Positions 45,620-54,653 of a stretch of DNA of 64,000 nucleotides are shown here, piece after piece. A model generated the notes under the pieces. It saw only the letters and a program-made list of their open reading frames with translations, was not told the DNA's origin and ran no database searches. This stretch comes from Bifidobacterium canis (GTDB lineage Bacteria > Actinomycetota > Actinomycetes > Actinomycetales > Bifidobacteriaceae), in NCBI RefSeq assembly GCF_009727065.1, contig NZ_WNLP01000008.1:50936-114935 (forward strand). Reading direction: 5' to 3'. Numbering within the stretch: position 1 is the first letter of the stretch; the number at the start of each line of letters is the position of its first letter. The translations under genes were made by a program, and so were the position numbers.

Positions 45620-46590
45620 CTACTGGTCGTCGTCTTCTTCGTCGCCTTGACCTTTCAGCGAAGTCCCTCTCGGATCCGCGTCCCATCGAGGTTCGCGAAT
45701 GCCCGACGCATTCGCCGAATGGTCACGCCATCCTTCCACCGGGAGGTTGAATTTCGTCACCAGGCGGTTCGTAAACGGTACGTCGGAGAGGCGTGCCAGT
45801 TTGAGGCTGCTGGCGGATTGGCGGATTTCGACGCGGGTTCCCTTCGGCAGCCCGCGCTGGCGTCGGCCGTCGCAGCAGATCCAGCCACCTGACGTGGAGT
45901 CCTCATGGATCGTGAATTGCAATGTTGACGTCGACCCGATGACGATCGGCCTGGCGAACAACGCGTGTGCAGCCAACGGCACCATGAGCAGCGCCTGCAC
46001 ATTCGGCCAGACGATCGGGCCGCCCGCCGAGAATGCGTATGCGGTGGAGCCTGTGGGCGTCGAAACGATCACGCCATCACAGCCGAATGAACTCATTGCG
46101 GCCCCGTCGACACCGATGCTCAATTCGACCATTTTCCACGGTCGGCACGTTCGATCGTGATGTCGTTCAGCGCCCAATCGCGCAGAGGTTCCTCCTGCCC
46201 CGGCAGCCATACGTCTACATGCGCCACCATGCGCTCATCGATCAGGTAGTCGCGTTCACAGATTCTTCTGATGGCCTCTTCGAGTTGGAAGCTTTCGAAC
46301 TCCGCCAGAAAACCCACATGCCCCATATTGATGCCGATGATCGGCACGTCGGTGCAGTGCACGAGTTCCGCGGCGCGCAAAATGGTGCCATCGCCTCCGA
46401 GCACAACCACTATTTCGGTGTTCTCGTCGACGCTTGGCGGCAGTGTGCCGAAATCCGGAATGTTGTTCGTGTCGATCAGGGTCACGTCGAAGCCGGCTCG
46501 CTCCAACTGCAGCAACGTGTTCTGCACGATGTTGCCGCTTTCTCGCAGTCTCTTATGGGTGACCACCACAACATGCCGGGATTTGGCCAT
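45620..46590 (-). CDS. nadK: NAD kinase, broken by an apparent 1-nt deletion
   Basis: Phosphorylates NAD to NADP. From ATG 46590 (AGAGG just upstream) it reads MAKSRHVVVVTHKRLRES and VVLGGDGTILRAAEL, the GGDG motif, then IIGINMGHVGFLAEFE. At 46132-46135 the minus strand has four A where five would read [45 protein letters not shown], the second conserved block; as written the frame ends at RGKWSN. The repaired protein is 323 residues with an acidic/Arg-rich C-terminal tail. NadK is normally essential, so a consensus error is the likeliest cause. Confidence 0.9.
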
Positions 46591-46804
46591 CATCACCTCT
46601 TCCGTAGGTTTTCGGCTCCATCTTAGCCGATGCACAAGCCTCGACGCTCCCCGAGACCACACGCCGTGGGCAACGCCGTCCCACACTACGATGCGGTATG
46701 CCGCAGTATCTGGCTAAAAGTCGGTCTTATTTCTACAATGGCATAGTGCAATGCTTCGCATGGCTGTGCGAAGTGCAGGGAGATCTATTCGGGCAGGAGG
46801 ACGC

Positions 46805-48267
46805 ATGGCCAATCTCCTCTTCGACGAATCGACTTCCAACGCGGAGTCTTCGCGCGGATACGGTTGGTGGTTTTCCGGAGACACGTTCGAAAAAGCGCTT
46901 TCGAGGAACGCACTCCGCAACGTCGATCATTGACCTATCGTCTCAATTCGCATCCGGGTCGACTCACAATCATCTATTTTCTGGCGTTGATCACGATATC
47001 GACGACGCTGCTGAGCTTGCCGATCTCCACGCAACAGGGCCAGAAGTCATCGTTTTCCACGGCATTCTTCACGGCGGTCTCAGCATTGTCTACCTGCGGC
47101 ATATCAGTGGTCAACACCACCGAGCATTGGACGATGTTCGGGCAGGTGGTGCTCATCTTCTGCGTGCAGCTCGGCGGCTTGGGCGTCATGACTTGCGCGT
47201 CGTTGATCGCGTTGGCAGTCAATCACCATCTCAAAGCCATGCAACGACTGCTTGCCGCAAGCGAATTGGGCACCAATAAGCTCAGTGAGATTCGCGGCGT
47301 TCTGCATGTGGTGTTGATGACGACGTTCACGATCGAGACGATCACGCTCATCTCGCTGTTCCCCGGATTGTGGTCGGTGAACAAGGGCAATATCGGCAAA
47401 ACGCTGTGGGAATCGCTGTTCTTCGCCGTCATGTCATACAACAACTGCGGGTTCACGCCTGACGGCGCCGGATTGTATGTGAACAATTGGGCCGTTGGAA
47501 TGCCTATTCTGGTCAGCGCGTTCTGCGGCACGCTCGGCTTTCCCGTCATTCTCAACATCTTCCGCACGGCACGTGCCCACAAGTCCCCGAAACACTGGTC
47601 GTTGCATACGAAGATCACGTTGATCATGACGTTCACGATCGTGCTCATCTCACTGATCTGGTTCCTGGCGGTGGAGTGGGACAATCCCCGACTGTTCAAA
47701 GACGGCGACATCGACACGCGCATGCGTCGTGCCATGGTCGCCGCGGTCATGCCGCGAAGCAGCGGCTTCGATCTCTCCTGGGTGCCTGACGTCAAGGAAT
47801 GCACCAAGGTGTTCATGAGCATCGTCATGTTCATCGGCGGTGGTTCCACCTCAACGGCCGGCGGCATCCGAGTCACCACGTTGGCGGTCATCCTGCTGGT
47901 GTGCAAGGCGGCGTTCACCGGCCACACCGATGTGAACGCATTCCACAAGCGCATCCCGTCGCATGCGATCATGACGGCCATCAGCATCACCACCTCCTGC
48001 ATCGCCTTGGTGTTCGGAGCATCGATCGCATTGATGCTCGTCACCGACTCGTCATTCAGCCATGCGATGTTCGACACATGCTCGGCATTCGGCTTGGGCG
48101 GCTACACGGTGGGCGTGGCCAATGCCGACAATCCCGCGTCACTGTATATTCTCGCCGCCGCGATGGTGGTCGGCAGGCTCGGCCCGATGACGTTGGCGTA
48201 TGCGGTCAGCCGTCCGAAGGAGGTGGAGGTCGTTCGCTATCCGGAAGGCCAGATCGTCGTCGGCTAG
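46805..48267 (+). CDS. trkH: TrkH-type potassium uptake protein, apparent 1-nt deletion near the N-terminus
   Basis: K+ channel subunit with four P-loops: ALSTCGISVVNTTEH, YNNCGFTPDGAGLY, VMPRSSGFDLSWV and FGLGGYTVGVANAD carry the selectivity-filter Thr/Ser-x-Gly pattern, with transmembrane helices between. The natural start is ATG 46805, preceded by AGGAGG (MANLLFDESTSNAES), but that frame ends after 42 codons. One added A at 46890-46894 (five to six) joins FSGDTFEKSAFEERTPQRRSL to the open frame. If no repair is made, the longest frame starts at 46864 without a ribosome site. Repaired length is about 487 residues. Cotranscribed with trkA. Confidence 0.88.
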
Positions 48268-48374
48268 TGTCACCGCATTCCCGTCACGCACGATAAGTGC
48301 CATGCATTGCCCCTCACAAGAGGAATATCTTCGTATGCCCAGCTATAGTGAATGGTTGGAAGAAAGGAAACGTC

Positions 48375-49025
48375 ATGCCTGAGAGTCGTAGCGTGCTGGT
48401 CGTCGGTCTGGGACGATTCGGTAGCGCCGTCGCCACCACATTGGATGCATTGGGGCAGGATGTGCTCGCCGTCGACAAGGATCCCGAACTGGTGAACCGC
48501 TGGTCGTCCCAGATCCCCACCGTGCAGGCCGACATGACCGATGTGCTCGCGATCGAACAGTTGAACGCCTCCGACTTCGATATCGCGGTCGTGGCGATCG
48601 GCGACAGCGTCGAAGCGTCCGTCATCACCGCCGGCAACCTATTGGATGCCGGCATCTCCGACATCTGGGCGAAATCGGTGTCGAAGGAGCATGCCCGCAT
48701 TCTTCAGCGCATCGGCGCACGACACATCATCAACGCGGAAACCGACGCAGGTAAACGCGTCGGGCATCTTGTGTCGGGCAACTACCTGGACTACATCGAA
48801 CTGGAAGGCGCATACAGCGTCGTCAAGATCCACACTCCCCCGCAATTCGTCGGCTATACGATCGGCGAAGCCAAAATCCACGACCGTTATGGCGTGACCA
48901 TCGTCGGCGTCAAATCTCCCGGTCATGAATTCCAATACGCGTCGAACGATCTTCCTCTTCGTCGCAACGATGAATTTATTATTCTGGGCAAGCAGGATCA
49001 GATAGACCACTTCATTCGCGGCTGA
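48375..49025 (+). CDS. trkA: TrkA-type potassium channel regulatory subunit
   Basis: Cytosolic NAD/nucleotide-binding partner of TrkH. The 216-residue protein has a Rossmann RCK-N domain (SVLVVGLGRFGSAVATTLDALGQDVLAVDKD, about 4-34) and an RCK-C/TrkA-C domain in the second half. ATG 48375 follows AAAGGA at six or seven bases; the 26-codon upstream extension lacks a site. It is 107 bp after trkH on the plus strand, so the two form a two-gene Ktr/Trk unit. It converges with tlyA, nine bases apart. Confidence 0.92.
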   Translation: MPESRSVLVVGLGRFGSAVATTLDALGQDVLAVDKDPELVNRWSSQIPTVQADMTDVLAIEQLNASDFDIAVVAIGDSVEASVITAGNLLDAGISDIWAKSVSKEHARILQRIGARHIINAETDAGKRVGHLVSGNYLDYIELEGAYSVVKIHTPPQFVGYTIGEAKIHDRYGVTIVGVKSPGHEFQYASNDLPLRRNDEFIILGKQDQIDHFIRG

Positions 49026-49033
49026 CGTATGGT

Positions 49034-49846
49034 TCAGCTACGCAAATAGAGCAGATACTCGTGGTTGCCGTGCATGCCTTCGATCGGTGAAGGCGCATGT
49101 GCGACAACGTGCAATCCCTGTTCCGTAGCGGAATCGATGACCGTGCGCAACGCCTGTTCCCTCAATTGTGGGTCTGTGACGATGCCATGCTTACCCAGAT
49201 TGGTGCGCCCCACTTCGAACTGTGGTTTGACCAATAGCACTATCTGCGCGTCGTGCGCTGCGATGCGTGCGATAACCGGCAGCACATAGGTCAGCGAGAT
49301 GAATGAGACATCCGAGACGATCATCTGGGGTGCGTATGGCAGATCTTCGGAATGTACGTCGCGAATATTGACGCCGCTCATTTCGATGATGCGAGGATCT
49401 TGCGCGATCCGCGGATCCAATTGGCCGTGCCCAACGTCGAGAGCGATCACATGTGCCGCTCCCCTGCGCAGCAGCACTTCGCAGAAGCCTCCGGTCGAAG
49501 CCCCTATATCAAGGCAGTCCAATCCATGTGGTTCCCCAAGACCGTGATCTGCGAACGCATCGAATGCGCCGATGAGCTTGTATGCGCCTCGTGACACATA
49601 TTCGTCGCCTAAGTGCAGCACTTGGATTCGTGAACCGGGCACCACTTTCATGGATGGTTTCGTCGCTGGCGTGCCGTTGACCTGCACGTTGCCTTCCCGA
49701 ATGAGCCGTTGCGCTTTGGAACGTGTCATCTCCGCCAACGTTCCGACTACAACGTCGAGCCGTTCGGCACGCGCATCCTTATAGACGTATGTGCCGAACG
49801 GCTGGGCATCATCGCGGTCATTCATCGCAAGAGTTGTGTCAGCCAT
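49034..49846 (-). CDS. tlyA: 16S/23S rRNA 2'-O-methyltransferase TlyA
   Basis: TlyA methylates C1409 of 16S and C1920 of 23S rRNA, which matters for capreomycin sensitivity. The 270-residue protein has an N-terminal S4 RNA-binding domain (RLDVVVGTLAEMTRSKAQRLIREGNVQVNG, about 22-51) and a FtsJ-like methyltransferase domain with LDIGASTGGFCEVLLRRGAAHVIALDVG, IVSDVSFISL and VKPQFEVG. ATG 49846 is the family-like start without a good ribosome site. In many actinobacteria it precedes nadK directly; here trkHA lies between them. Confidence 0.93.
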   Translation of the reverse strand: MADTTLAMNDRDDAQPFGTYVYKDARAERLDVVVGTLAEMTRSKAQRLIREGNVQVNGTPATKPSMKVVPGSRIQVLHLGDEYVSRGAYKLIGAFDAFADHGLGEPHGLDCLDIGASTGGFCEVLLRRGAAHVIALDVGHGQLDPRIAQDPRIIEMSGVNIRDVHSEDLPYAPQMIVSDVSFISLTYVLPVIARIAAHDAQIVLLVKPQFEVGRTNLGKHGIVTDPQLREQALRTVIDSATEQGLHVVAHAPSPIEGMHGNHEYLLYLRS

Positions 49847-49860
49847 ATGCAAGCGATCTT

Positions 49861-50898
49861 TTATCTGCTGGTGATGGTGAAGTCCGGCAGGCCAATGGAG
49901 CCGATATCGGTGCCGGCGTCGATCAGATGCCAGCACAATGCGCAGGCCGCGCGCAATGCGTTGATGTCGGTGGAATCGTTGACGATGACCGCGGATTCGT
50001 TGAAACGAGCCCAAGCATCACCACATGTTGCAGACTCGCCGGTGACGAGAACCTGCGGATATGGTTCGTTCAATCCGCGCAGATCCGGCGTGATGTAAGT
50101 CGGACGCAGATGCGCCGGCGCACACATGAGCTCGGTCGGATTGGTCACGCCGGTGAGAACGGCCAAGGAGTCATAGCCGCCACGGTTGCCCGCCTCGATG
50201 TCGGTGTCGAGACGGTCGCCGATCGCCAGGCATTGCTCTTTGGCAATGGGTTCGCGTTCACCATGCGCGGCCAGCAGTCTGGCTTCGTCATACATCGCCG
50301 ATTCGGGTTTGCCAGCAGAAGCGATTGGCTGCACGCCAGTCGCATTGATGACCGCCTGGATCATCGAACCGCATCCGGGAGCGATGCCGGCCTCACGTGG
50401 AATGGTCAGATCCCTGTTCGTCACGAAATACTGTGCGCCGTCTTCCACGGCATAGGCAGCCTGTGCCATTTGCTCCCACGTCATTTGCGGGAACCATCCT
50501 TGGATGACGGCAACCGGATGATCGCTCGCATAGTCGACCGGCACCAAGGATTGCTTCGACACCTCGTCACGCAGATGCTCGGCACCCACGACGAGTACCG
50601 CAGCGCCTTCAGGCACATGGCGTGCCACCATGCGTGCCGCCACTACGGACGAGGTGATGATCTGCCATGGTTCCACGTCAAGGCCAAAACCACGCAGCTG
50701 GTCGGCGACTACGCTCTGCATGCGAGATGAATTGTTCGTGGTGTATTCGATCGTCATGCCGAGCCGTTGCGCCTGCATGATGCTTGAAGAGGCGAAAGCC
50801 ACCGGATCCTTGCCTCGATAGACGACGCCATCGAGGTCGAGAAGAGCCAGAGCGTATTGCTCGCTCAAAGTTTGTTCGGCGGCTTTGCGCAACGTCAC
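49861..50898 (-). CDS. HAD-IIA family hydrolase (NagD-like)
   Basis: A 345-residue HAD protein: ALLDLDGVVYRGKDPV (motif I), TTNNSSRM (motif II region), GKPESAMYDEA and CLAIGDRLDTDIEAGNRGGYDSLAVLTGV (motif IV), with a long C2 cap, as in NagD/PLP or phosphoglycolate phosphatases. I choose the GTG at 50898 because GGAG lies eight bases upstream and it begins four bases past the stop of the preceding gene. The longer reading from 50979 overlaps that gene by 77 bases and adds a Lys/Arg-rich leader. Directly follows the Arg/Asp-rich gene. Confidence 0.88.
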   Translation of the reverse strand: MTLRKAAEQTLSEQYALALLDLDGVVYRGKDPVAFASSSIMQAQRLGMTIEYTTNNSSRMQSVVADQLRGFGLDVEPWQIITSSVVAARMVARHVPEGAAVLVVGAEHLRDEVSKQSLVPVDYASDHPVAVIQGWFPQMTWEQMAQAAYAVEDGAQYFVTNRDLTIPREAGIAPGCGSMIQAVINATGVQPIASAGKPESAMYDEARLLAAHGEREPIAKEQCLAIGDRLDTDIEAGNRGGYDSLAVLTGVTNPTELMCAPAHLRPTYITPDLRGLNEPYPQVLVTGESATCGDAWARFNESAVIVNDSTDINALRAACALCWHLIDAGTDIGSIGLPDFTITSR

Positions 50899-50902
50899 TT
50901 GG

Positions 50903-52657
50903 TCACTCCGTTTCGTCTTCGATTTCCTCTTCGCTGTCTCCGATCTGCGCATCTTCTTCGTCGACGTCATTCGCTGCATCGGTCAGATCGGGATCACCCA
51001 TCTCGCCTTCTTCATCACGACGGGTGTTGCGTTCCTCCATCTGCGCTGGCTCGATATCCATCTCGGCACCGGAACGCTGCTCTTCCTCTGGAATGCGCGT
51101 CTCGTCGTCCATGTTGACGCCATCTTCGCCGTCAAACGGCGCATACTGGGCGTCATCGGGCGTCACACCGAGTTTGGCCTGCAGGTCTTCCGGAAGATCT
51201 TCGACGTCGTAGTCGACGACGAAATCGTCGCTCGTCTCGTCTTCGTCGGCATCCGCATACCTGTCTTCCAGATCGTCGATGAGCTCATCCATGGCGACTG
51301 CGTCATCGCTGCGTCCGGCCTCCTCAAGGAAGTATTGCTCCGCTTGGGCCGCACGCATACGATATTCGCCGGCCAATCCTTTGGCATGCACGAGTTTCGA
51401 CACGACCTCGATGGCCTGATCCCACAGTTTAAGGTCGGCCAATGCGCCGGCATAGACGAGGAACATCTCCGCCTTCGCTTCACCGGTCAGCTGCTTGGCG
51501 TTGTCAGACAAGCACAATTCAATGGCTTTCTTCGGCTTGCCGAGGCCACGTTCGCAATCCGCCATGAACGGCAGATAGTCCAGATACCCGTTCATACGGA
51601 ATGCGGTCTGGAATTCGCGCAGAGCAAGCTTGTAGTCGCCTTGACGATACGCGACCATAGCCAGTGTTTCGCGAGCGATATCGACGCGGGATGCCTGCTT
51701 CGCGGCCCATTGCGCGTGAGCCAGCGCCGCCTGCGGATCATTGGCCTCCAAAGTGTAGGCGGCCAGAATATGCAGGCCGATGTTCTCGGCATGCTCCTTC
51801 GACAGGCCACGCAGACGTTCACGCTCGTCTTTGCTCAGCATGCTCCATTCGAGGCCCTTCGGCAGCTTCGGCTCGCCGGGGCGCAAACGCTCATACGGGT
51901 TCTGCGAGGGGAAGCTGACCGTGCCATCGGAGTTCTTGCGAGACTTCGACATGTATTCGTCGCGCTTGCGATCACGGTATGCCTGACGCTCCTCACGGTT
52001 GAAATCGCGACGATCGTCATTACGGTCATCACGGCGATACCTGGGATTGCCTCCATTGCCGTGGCGATCATTGCGCTTGAAATCACGGCGATCATCATTA
52101 CGCCTGTTATCACGCTTGAAATCACGACGATCATCGTCACGATGGTTGCCGCGATTGAAGTCACGACGATCATCTCGATTGTTGCGACGGTCATCGCGGT
52201 AGTCGCGGTCTCGGCGATCATCGTTACGACGATATCCGCGATCCTGACGGTCGTCCCTGCGACGGTAGTCACGGCGATCGTCATCGTGGCGGAATCCACG
52301 GCGCTCACCGTTGTTACGGCGATCGCCGTTGTGATGGAAGCCACCGTTACCGCGACGATCGTTGTCACGGTGGAAGTCGCGGCGATGATCGTTGTCGCGG
52401 AAACGACGTTCGCCGTCACCGCTCCTGCGATACTCGCCATCGCCTTCATGACGGTATCCGCGATCATCGCGGTTATGGGAATTGTAGCGACGTGAGGAGG
52501 AGTTGCCTGAACGGTGGAATCCGCCGCCGTTGCCATGTCCGCGGAATCCGGAACCCGATCGTCCGTTTCTGCCGTTACCGTTGCCGCCGCGGCTTGAACC
52601 GTAGGAGCGACCACGTGATGAACCATTGTTACGATGGGATGCCCGTTCGTCTGCCAT
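50903..52657 (-). CDS. Arg/Asp/Asn/Gly-rich repeat protein with a TPR-like helical domain
   Basis: A 584-residue protein in three parts. Residues 1 to about 250 are extremely Arg-, Asp-, Asn- and Gly-rich: RGG-type stretches at the start, then repeated DDRRDF units (DDRRDFNRG, DDRRDFKRD, DDRRDFKRN, DDRRDFNRE). Residues about 285-460 are a soluble helical region that looks like tetratricopeptide repeats (ANDPQAALAHAQWAAKQA, GDYKLALREFQTAFR, LADLKLWDQAIEVVSK). Residues about 470-584 are very acidic, ending in EEEIEDETE. It resembles RNA-binding RGG/RD-box proteins more than any named family. Start ATG 52657, with GAGG. The long antisense open frame is an artefact of the composition. Confidence 0.85.
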   Translation of the reverse strand: MADERASHRNNGSSRGRSYGSSRGGNGNGRNGRSGSGFRGHGNGGGFHRSGNSSSRRYNSHNRDDRGYRHEGDGEYRRSGDGERRFRDNDHRRDFHRDNDRRGNGGFHHNGDRRNNGERRGFRHDDDRRDYRRRDDRQDRGYRRNDDRRDRDYRDDRRNNRDDRRDFNRGNHRDDDRRDFKRDNRRNDDRRDFKRNDRHGNGGNPRYRRDDRNDDRRDFNREERQAYRDRKRDEYMSKSRKNSDGTVSFPSQNPYERLRPGEPKLPKGLEWSMLSKDERERLRGLSKEHAENIGLHILAAYTLEANDPQAALAHAQWAAKQASRVDIARETLAMVAYRQGDYKLALREFQTAFRMNGYLDYLPFMADCERGLGKPKKAIELCLSDNAKQLTGEAKAEMFLVYAGALADLKLWDQAIEVVSKLVHAKGLAGEYRMRAAQAEQYFLEEAGRSDDAVAMDELIDDLEDRYADADEDETSDDFVVDYDVEDLPEDLQAKLGVTPDDAQYAPFDGEDGVNMDDETRIPEEEQRSGAEMDIEPAQMEERNTRRDEEGEMGDPDLTDAANDVDEEDAQIGDSEEEIEDETE

Positions 52658-52675
52658 GTTAACCTCGCAATTAAG

Positions 52676-52695
52676 AGGCGGGCCGAAGCCCGCCT
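52676..52695 (-). terminator. UUCG-type hairpin between tyrS and the Arg/Asp-rich gene
   Basis: aggcgggc and gcccgcct form an 8-bp GC stem closing a TTCG tetraloop on the minus strand, 66 bp past the tyrS stop. The following CTTAATT is a weak T tract, so it may be a partial terminator or an intercistronic stabiliser. Confidence 0.55.
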
Positions 52696-52761
52696 TATCT
52701 GTACTGTTTCTAGTCTACTGGATATGTTCCCGTCAAGGGTGTTGCTTCGCTACTGCTTGAA

Positions 52762-54084
52762 TCAGCCGCGAACGAGAGCGCCAAGGGCCTTCTTGCCACG
52801 GCGCAGCACCACGAAACGCCCTTTGAGGAAGTCCGGATCCGCCAACAACTGTTCGTCGTCTTCAACTCGGATGTTGTTGATATACACGCCACCGGATTTG
52901 ATGGTCTTACGAGCTTCGGAAATGGATTTGAAGAGTCCCGCACGAACGCCCGCCTCGCTGATGCGGTCGCCCGGAACGGCGACTGCGAACACCTTGTTGC
53001 CGTTCTCGTCTTCTATTTTGAGCCCGTCAAGAGCGGCTTCAAGCGTATCGATGTCGATATCAGCCAATTCGCCGCCACGACCGAACAACGATGCCGAGGC
53101 ATCGATCGCCTTGCGTGTGGCGTCGTCACCGTGCACGAGGCTCGTGACCTCCCATGCGAGCACTCTCTGCGCCTCGCGAGCACCTGGATTTGTGTCGGTG
53201 GCATCGATCAGTCGTTCGATCTCGGCCTTCGGCAGGAACGTGAACGCCTTGAGCAGGCTTGCCATCTCCACATCAGGGCGATTGAGCCAGAACTGGTAGA
53301 ACTTGTAGACGGACAGCATGTTGGGGTCGAGCCACACGGCGTTGCCTTCGGATTTGCCGAACTTCTTGCCATTGGCATCGGTGATGATGGGGCTTGCCAT
53401 CACGTTCACGTTGACGCCGCGCACCTTGTGAATCAGGTCGAGTCCGGAAGTCAGGTTGCCCCACTGATCCGAGCCACCCAATTCGAGCACGCAGTTGAAG
53501 TGGTCATACAGATGCAGGTAGTCGTTGCCTTGCAGCACCTGATAGCTGAATTCGGTGAACGAAATGCCTTCCTCGGAGTTGAGGCGGCGAGCCACGATGT
53601 CTTTGGAGATCATCGTACCGACTCGGAAATTCTTGCCGACGTCGCGCAGGAAGTCGAGTACGTTCATCGTTGCGGTCCAGTCGTAGTTCGAAACGAATGT
53701 GACCGGATTTTCGCCCTCTTGCACGAGAATGTCACCGATTTGGATGCGCAGGCGTTCGCACCACTGTTCCACCACGTCTTTGGGGTTGAGGATGCGTTCT
53801 CCGGATTGGCGCGGGTCGCCGATCAGACCGGTGGCTCCGCCGACCAGTGCGATCGGATGGTGACCGGCCTCCTGAAGGTGTCGCATGATGATGAGCTGCA
53901 CCAGATTGCCGATGTGCAGCGATGGGGCCGTGGGGTCGAATCCGCAGTAATAATAGATCGGATCTCCGCTCAAAGTCTGCGCGAGCCGATCCCTATCTGT
54001 GGACTGAGAGATCAAGCCGCGCCATTCCAGTTCATCGAGCACGGAATCGAATCCGGCGTCCTTGAAATCGATGACGTGAGCCAT
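52762..54084 (-). CDS. tyrS: Tyrosyl-tRNA synthetase
   Basis: A 440-residue class I synthetase. [17 protein letters not shown] (the HIGH-type PTAxSLHIGN motif, about 48-64), [28 protein letters not shown] and [12 protein letters not shown] (KMSKS) are in order; the C-terminal S4-like domain is [19 protein letters not shown] with the end [14 protein letters not shown]. Complete. It follows the HD-domain gene by 87 bp and is the last gene of the argH side of the arginine block on this strand, though probably on its own transcript. Confidence 0.97.
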   Translation of the reverse strand: MAHVIDFKDAGFDSVLDELEWRGLISQSTDRDRLAQTLSGDPIYYYCGFDPTAPSLHIGNLVQLIIMRHLQEAGHHPIALVGGATGLIGDPRQSGERILNPKDVVEQWCERLRIQIGDILVQEGENPVTFVSNYDWTATMNVLDFLRDVGKNFRVGTMISKDIVARRLNSEEGISFTEFSYQVLQGNDYLHLYDHFNCVLELGGSDQWGNLTSGLDLIHKVRGVNVNVMASPIITDANGKKFGKSEGNAVWLDPNMLSVYKFYQFWLNRPDVEMASLLKAFTFLPKAEIERLIDATDTNPGAREAQRVLAWEVTSLVHGDDATRKAIDASASLFGRGGELADIDIDTLEAALDGLKIEDENGNKVFAVAVPGDRISEAGVRAGLFKSISEARKTIKSGGVYINNIRVEDDEQLLADPDFLKGRFVVLRRGKKALGALVRG

Positions 54085-54171
54085 GCCAATATCTCCTCGT
54101 GTGTATCGAATATGCCCGCCGCGGCGGCAGTCTCAGTGTGTCATACATTGGCGACACAAAACCGCGTTTTT

Positions 54172-54639
54172 CTAGTTTCTCGAGCCGAGCGTCTCTTTGA
54201 TCGCGCACACAGTATCGGCGATGTTGACTATGGCGCCTTCCAAATATTTCGGCGGAATAGGCGTCAATGGGAACATATGCGTACGAATGCTGTTCGAAAC
54301 GATGTCGTCGAGCTCAAAGTCGGCGCGCGCATTGCGCTCCGCCGTGTATGGATGTCGGAAACCATGCAGTCGGTGCGTGCCACCGTCGTATTCGTGCCAG
54401 TCATACAGAAAATAATCATGCAGCAATGCGGCACGCACGAGTGCGCGCAGATTCACATGCTCCCATAGGCGTAAGCGATCCGCGATGCGCACACTCATGC
54501 ATGCCACAAGAACCGAGTGTTCGAAAGTGGTCACACTGCCGTGTTGCAACGCGCGTTTCTCTATCTGCATATGTTCATGCGAGAGAATGTCCGCGCCGAA
54601 ATGTTCGACTATCGATCTGATCCGATCATCGTTGAGCAT
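54172..54639 (-). CDS. HD-domain phosphohydrolase-like protein
   Basis: A 155-residue protein with the HD signature: FEHSVLVACMSVRIADRL (first His), LVRAALLHDYFLYDWHE (HD pair, about 69-80) and later DDIVSNSIRTHMFPLTP (third metal-site His), consistent with a small HD hydrolase acting on nucleotides or phosphoesters. It begins 14 bases after the argH stop and precedes tyrS. Substrate unknown; HD hydrolases range from nucleotidases to (p)ppGpp enzymes, and nothing here selects one. Confidence 0.8.
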   Translation of the reverse strand: MLNDDRIRSIVEHFGADILSHEHMQIEKRALQHGSVTTFEHSVLVACMSVRIADRLRLWEHVNLRALVRAALLHDYFLYDWHEYDGGTHRLHGFRHPYTAERNARADFELDDIVSNSIRTHMFPLTPIPPKYLEGAIVNIADTVCAIKETLGSRN

Positions 54640-54653
54640 CGTAAAGCCCCTGC

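Noticed and set aside
46698..46804. Separate small gene upstream of trkH.
   Set aside because: Its frame lacks a ribosome site and it overlaps the better supported trkH start at 46805.
50885..52495. A 536-codon plus-strand open frame rich in Val, Ile, Ala and Thr.
   Set aside because: It is the antisense of the repeated Arg/Asp codons in the minus-strand gene; repeats in one strand force a repetitive open frame in the other. No ribosome site or domain.
54085..54171. T-box leader before tyrS.
   Set aside because: The gap is only 87 bp and lacks the conserved T-box sequence and specifier stem.
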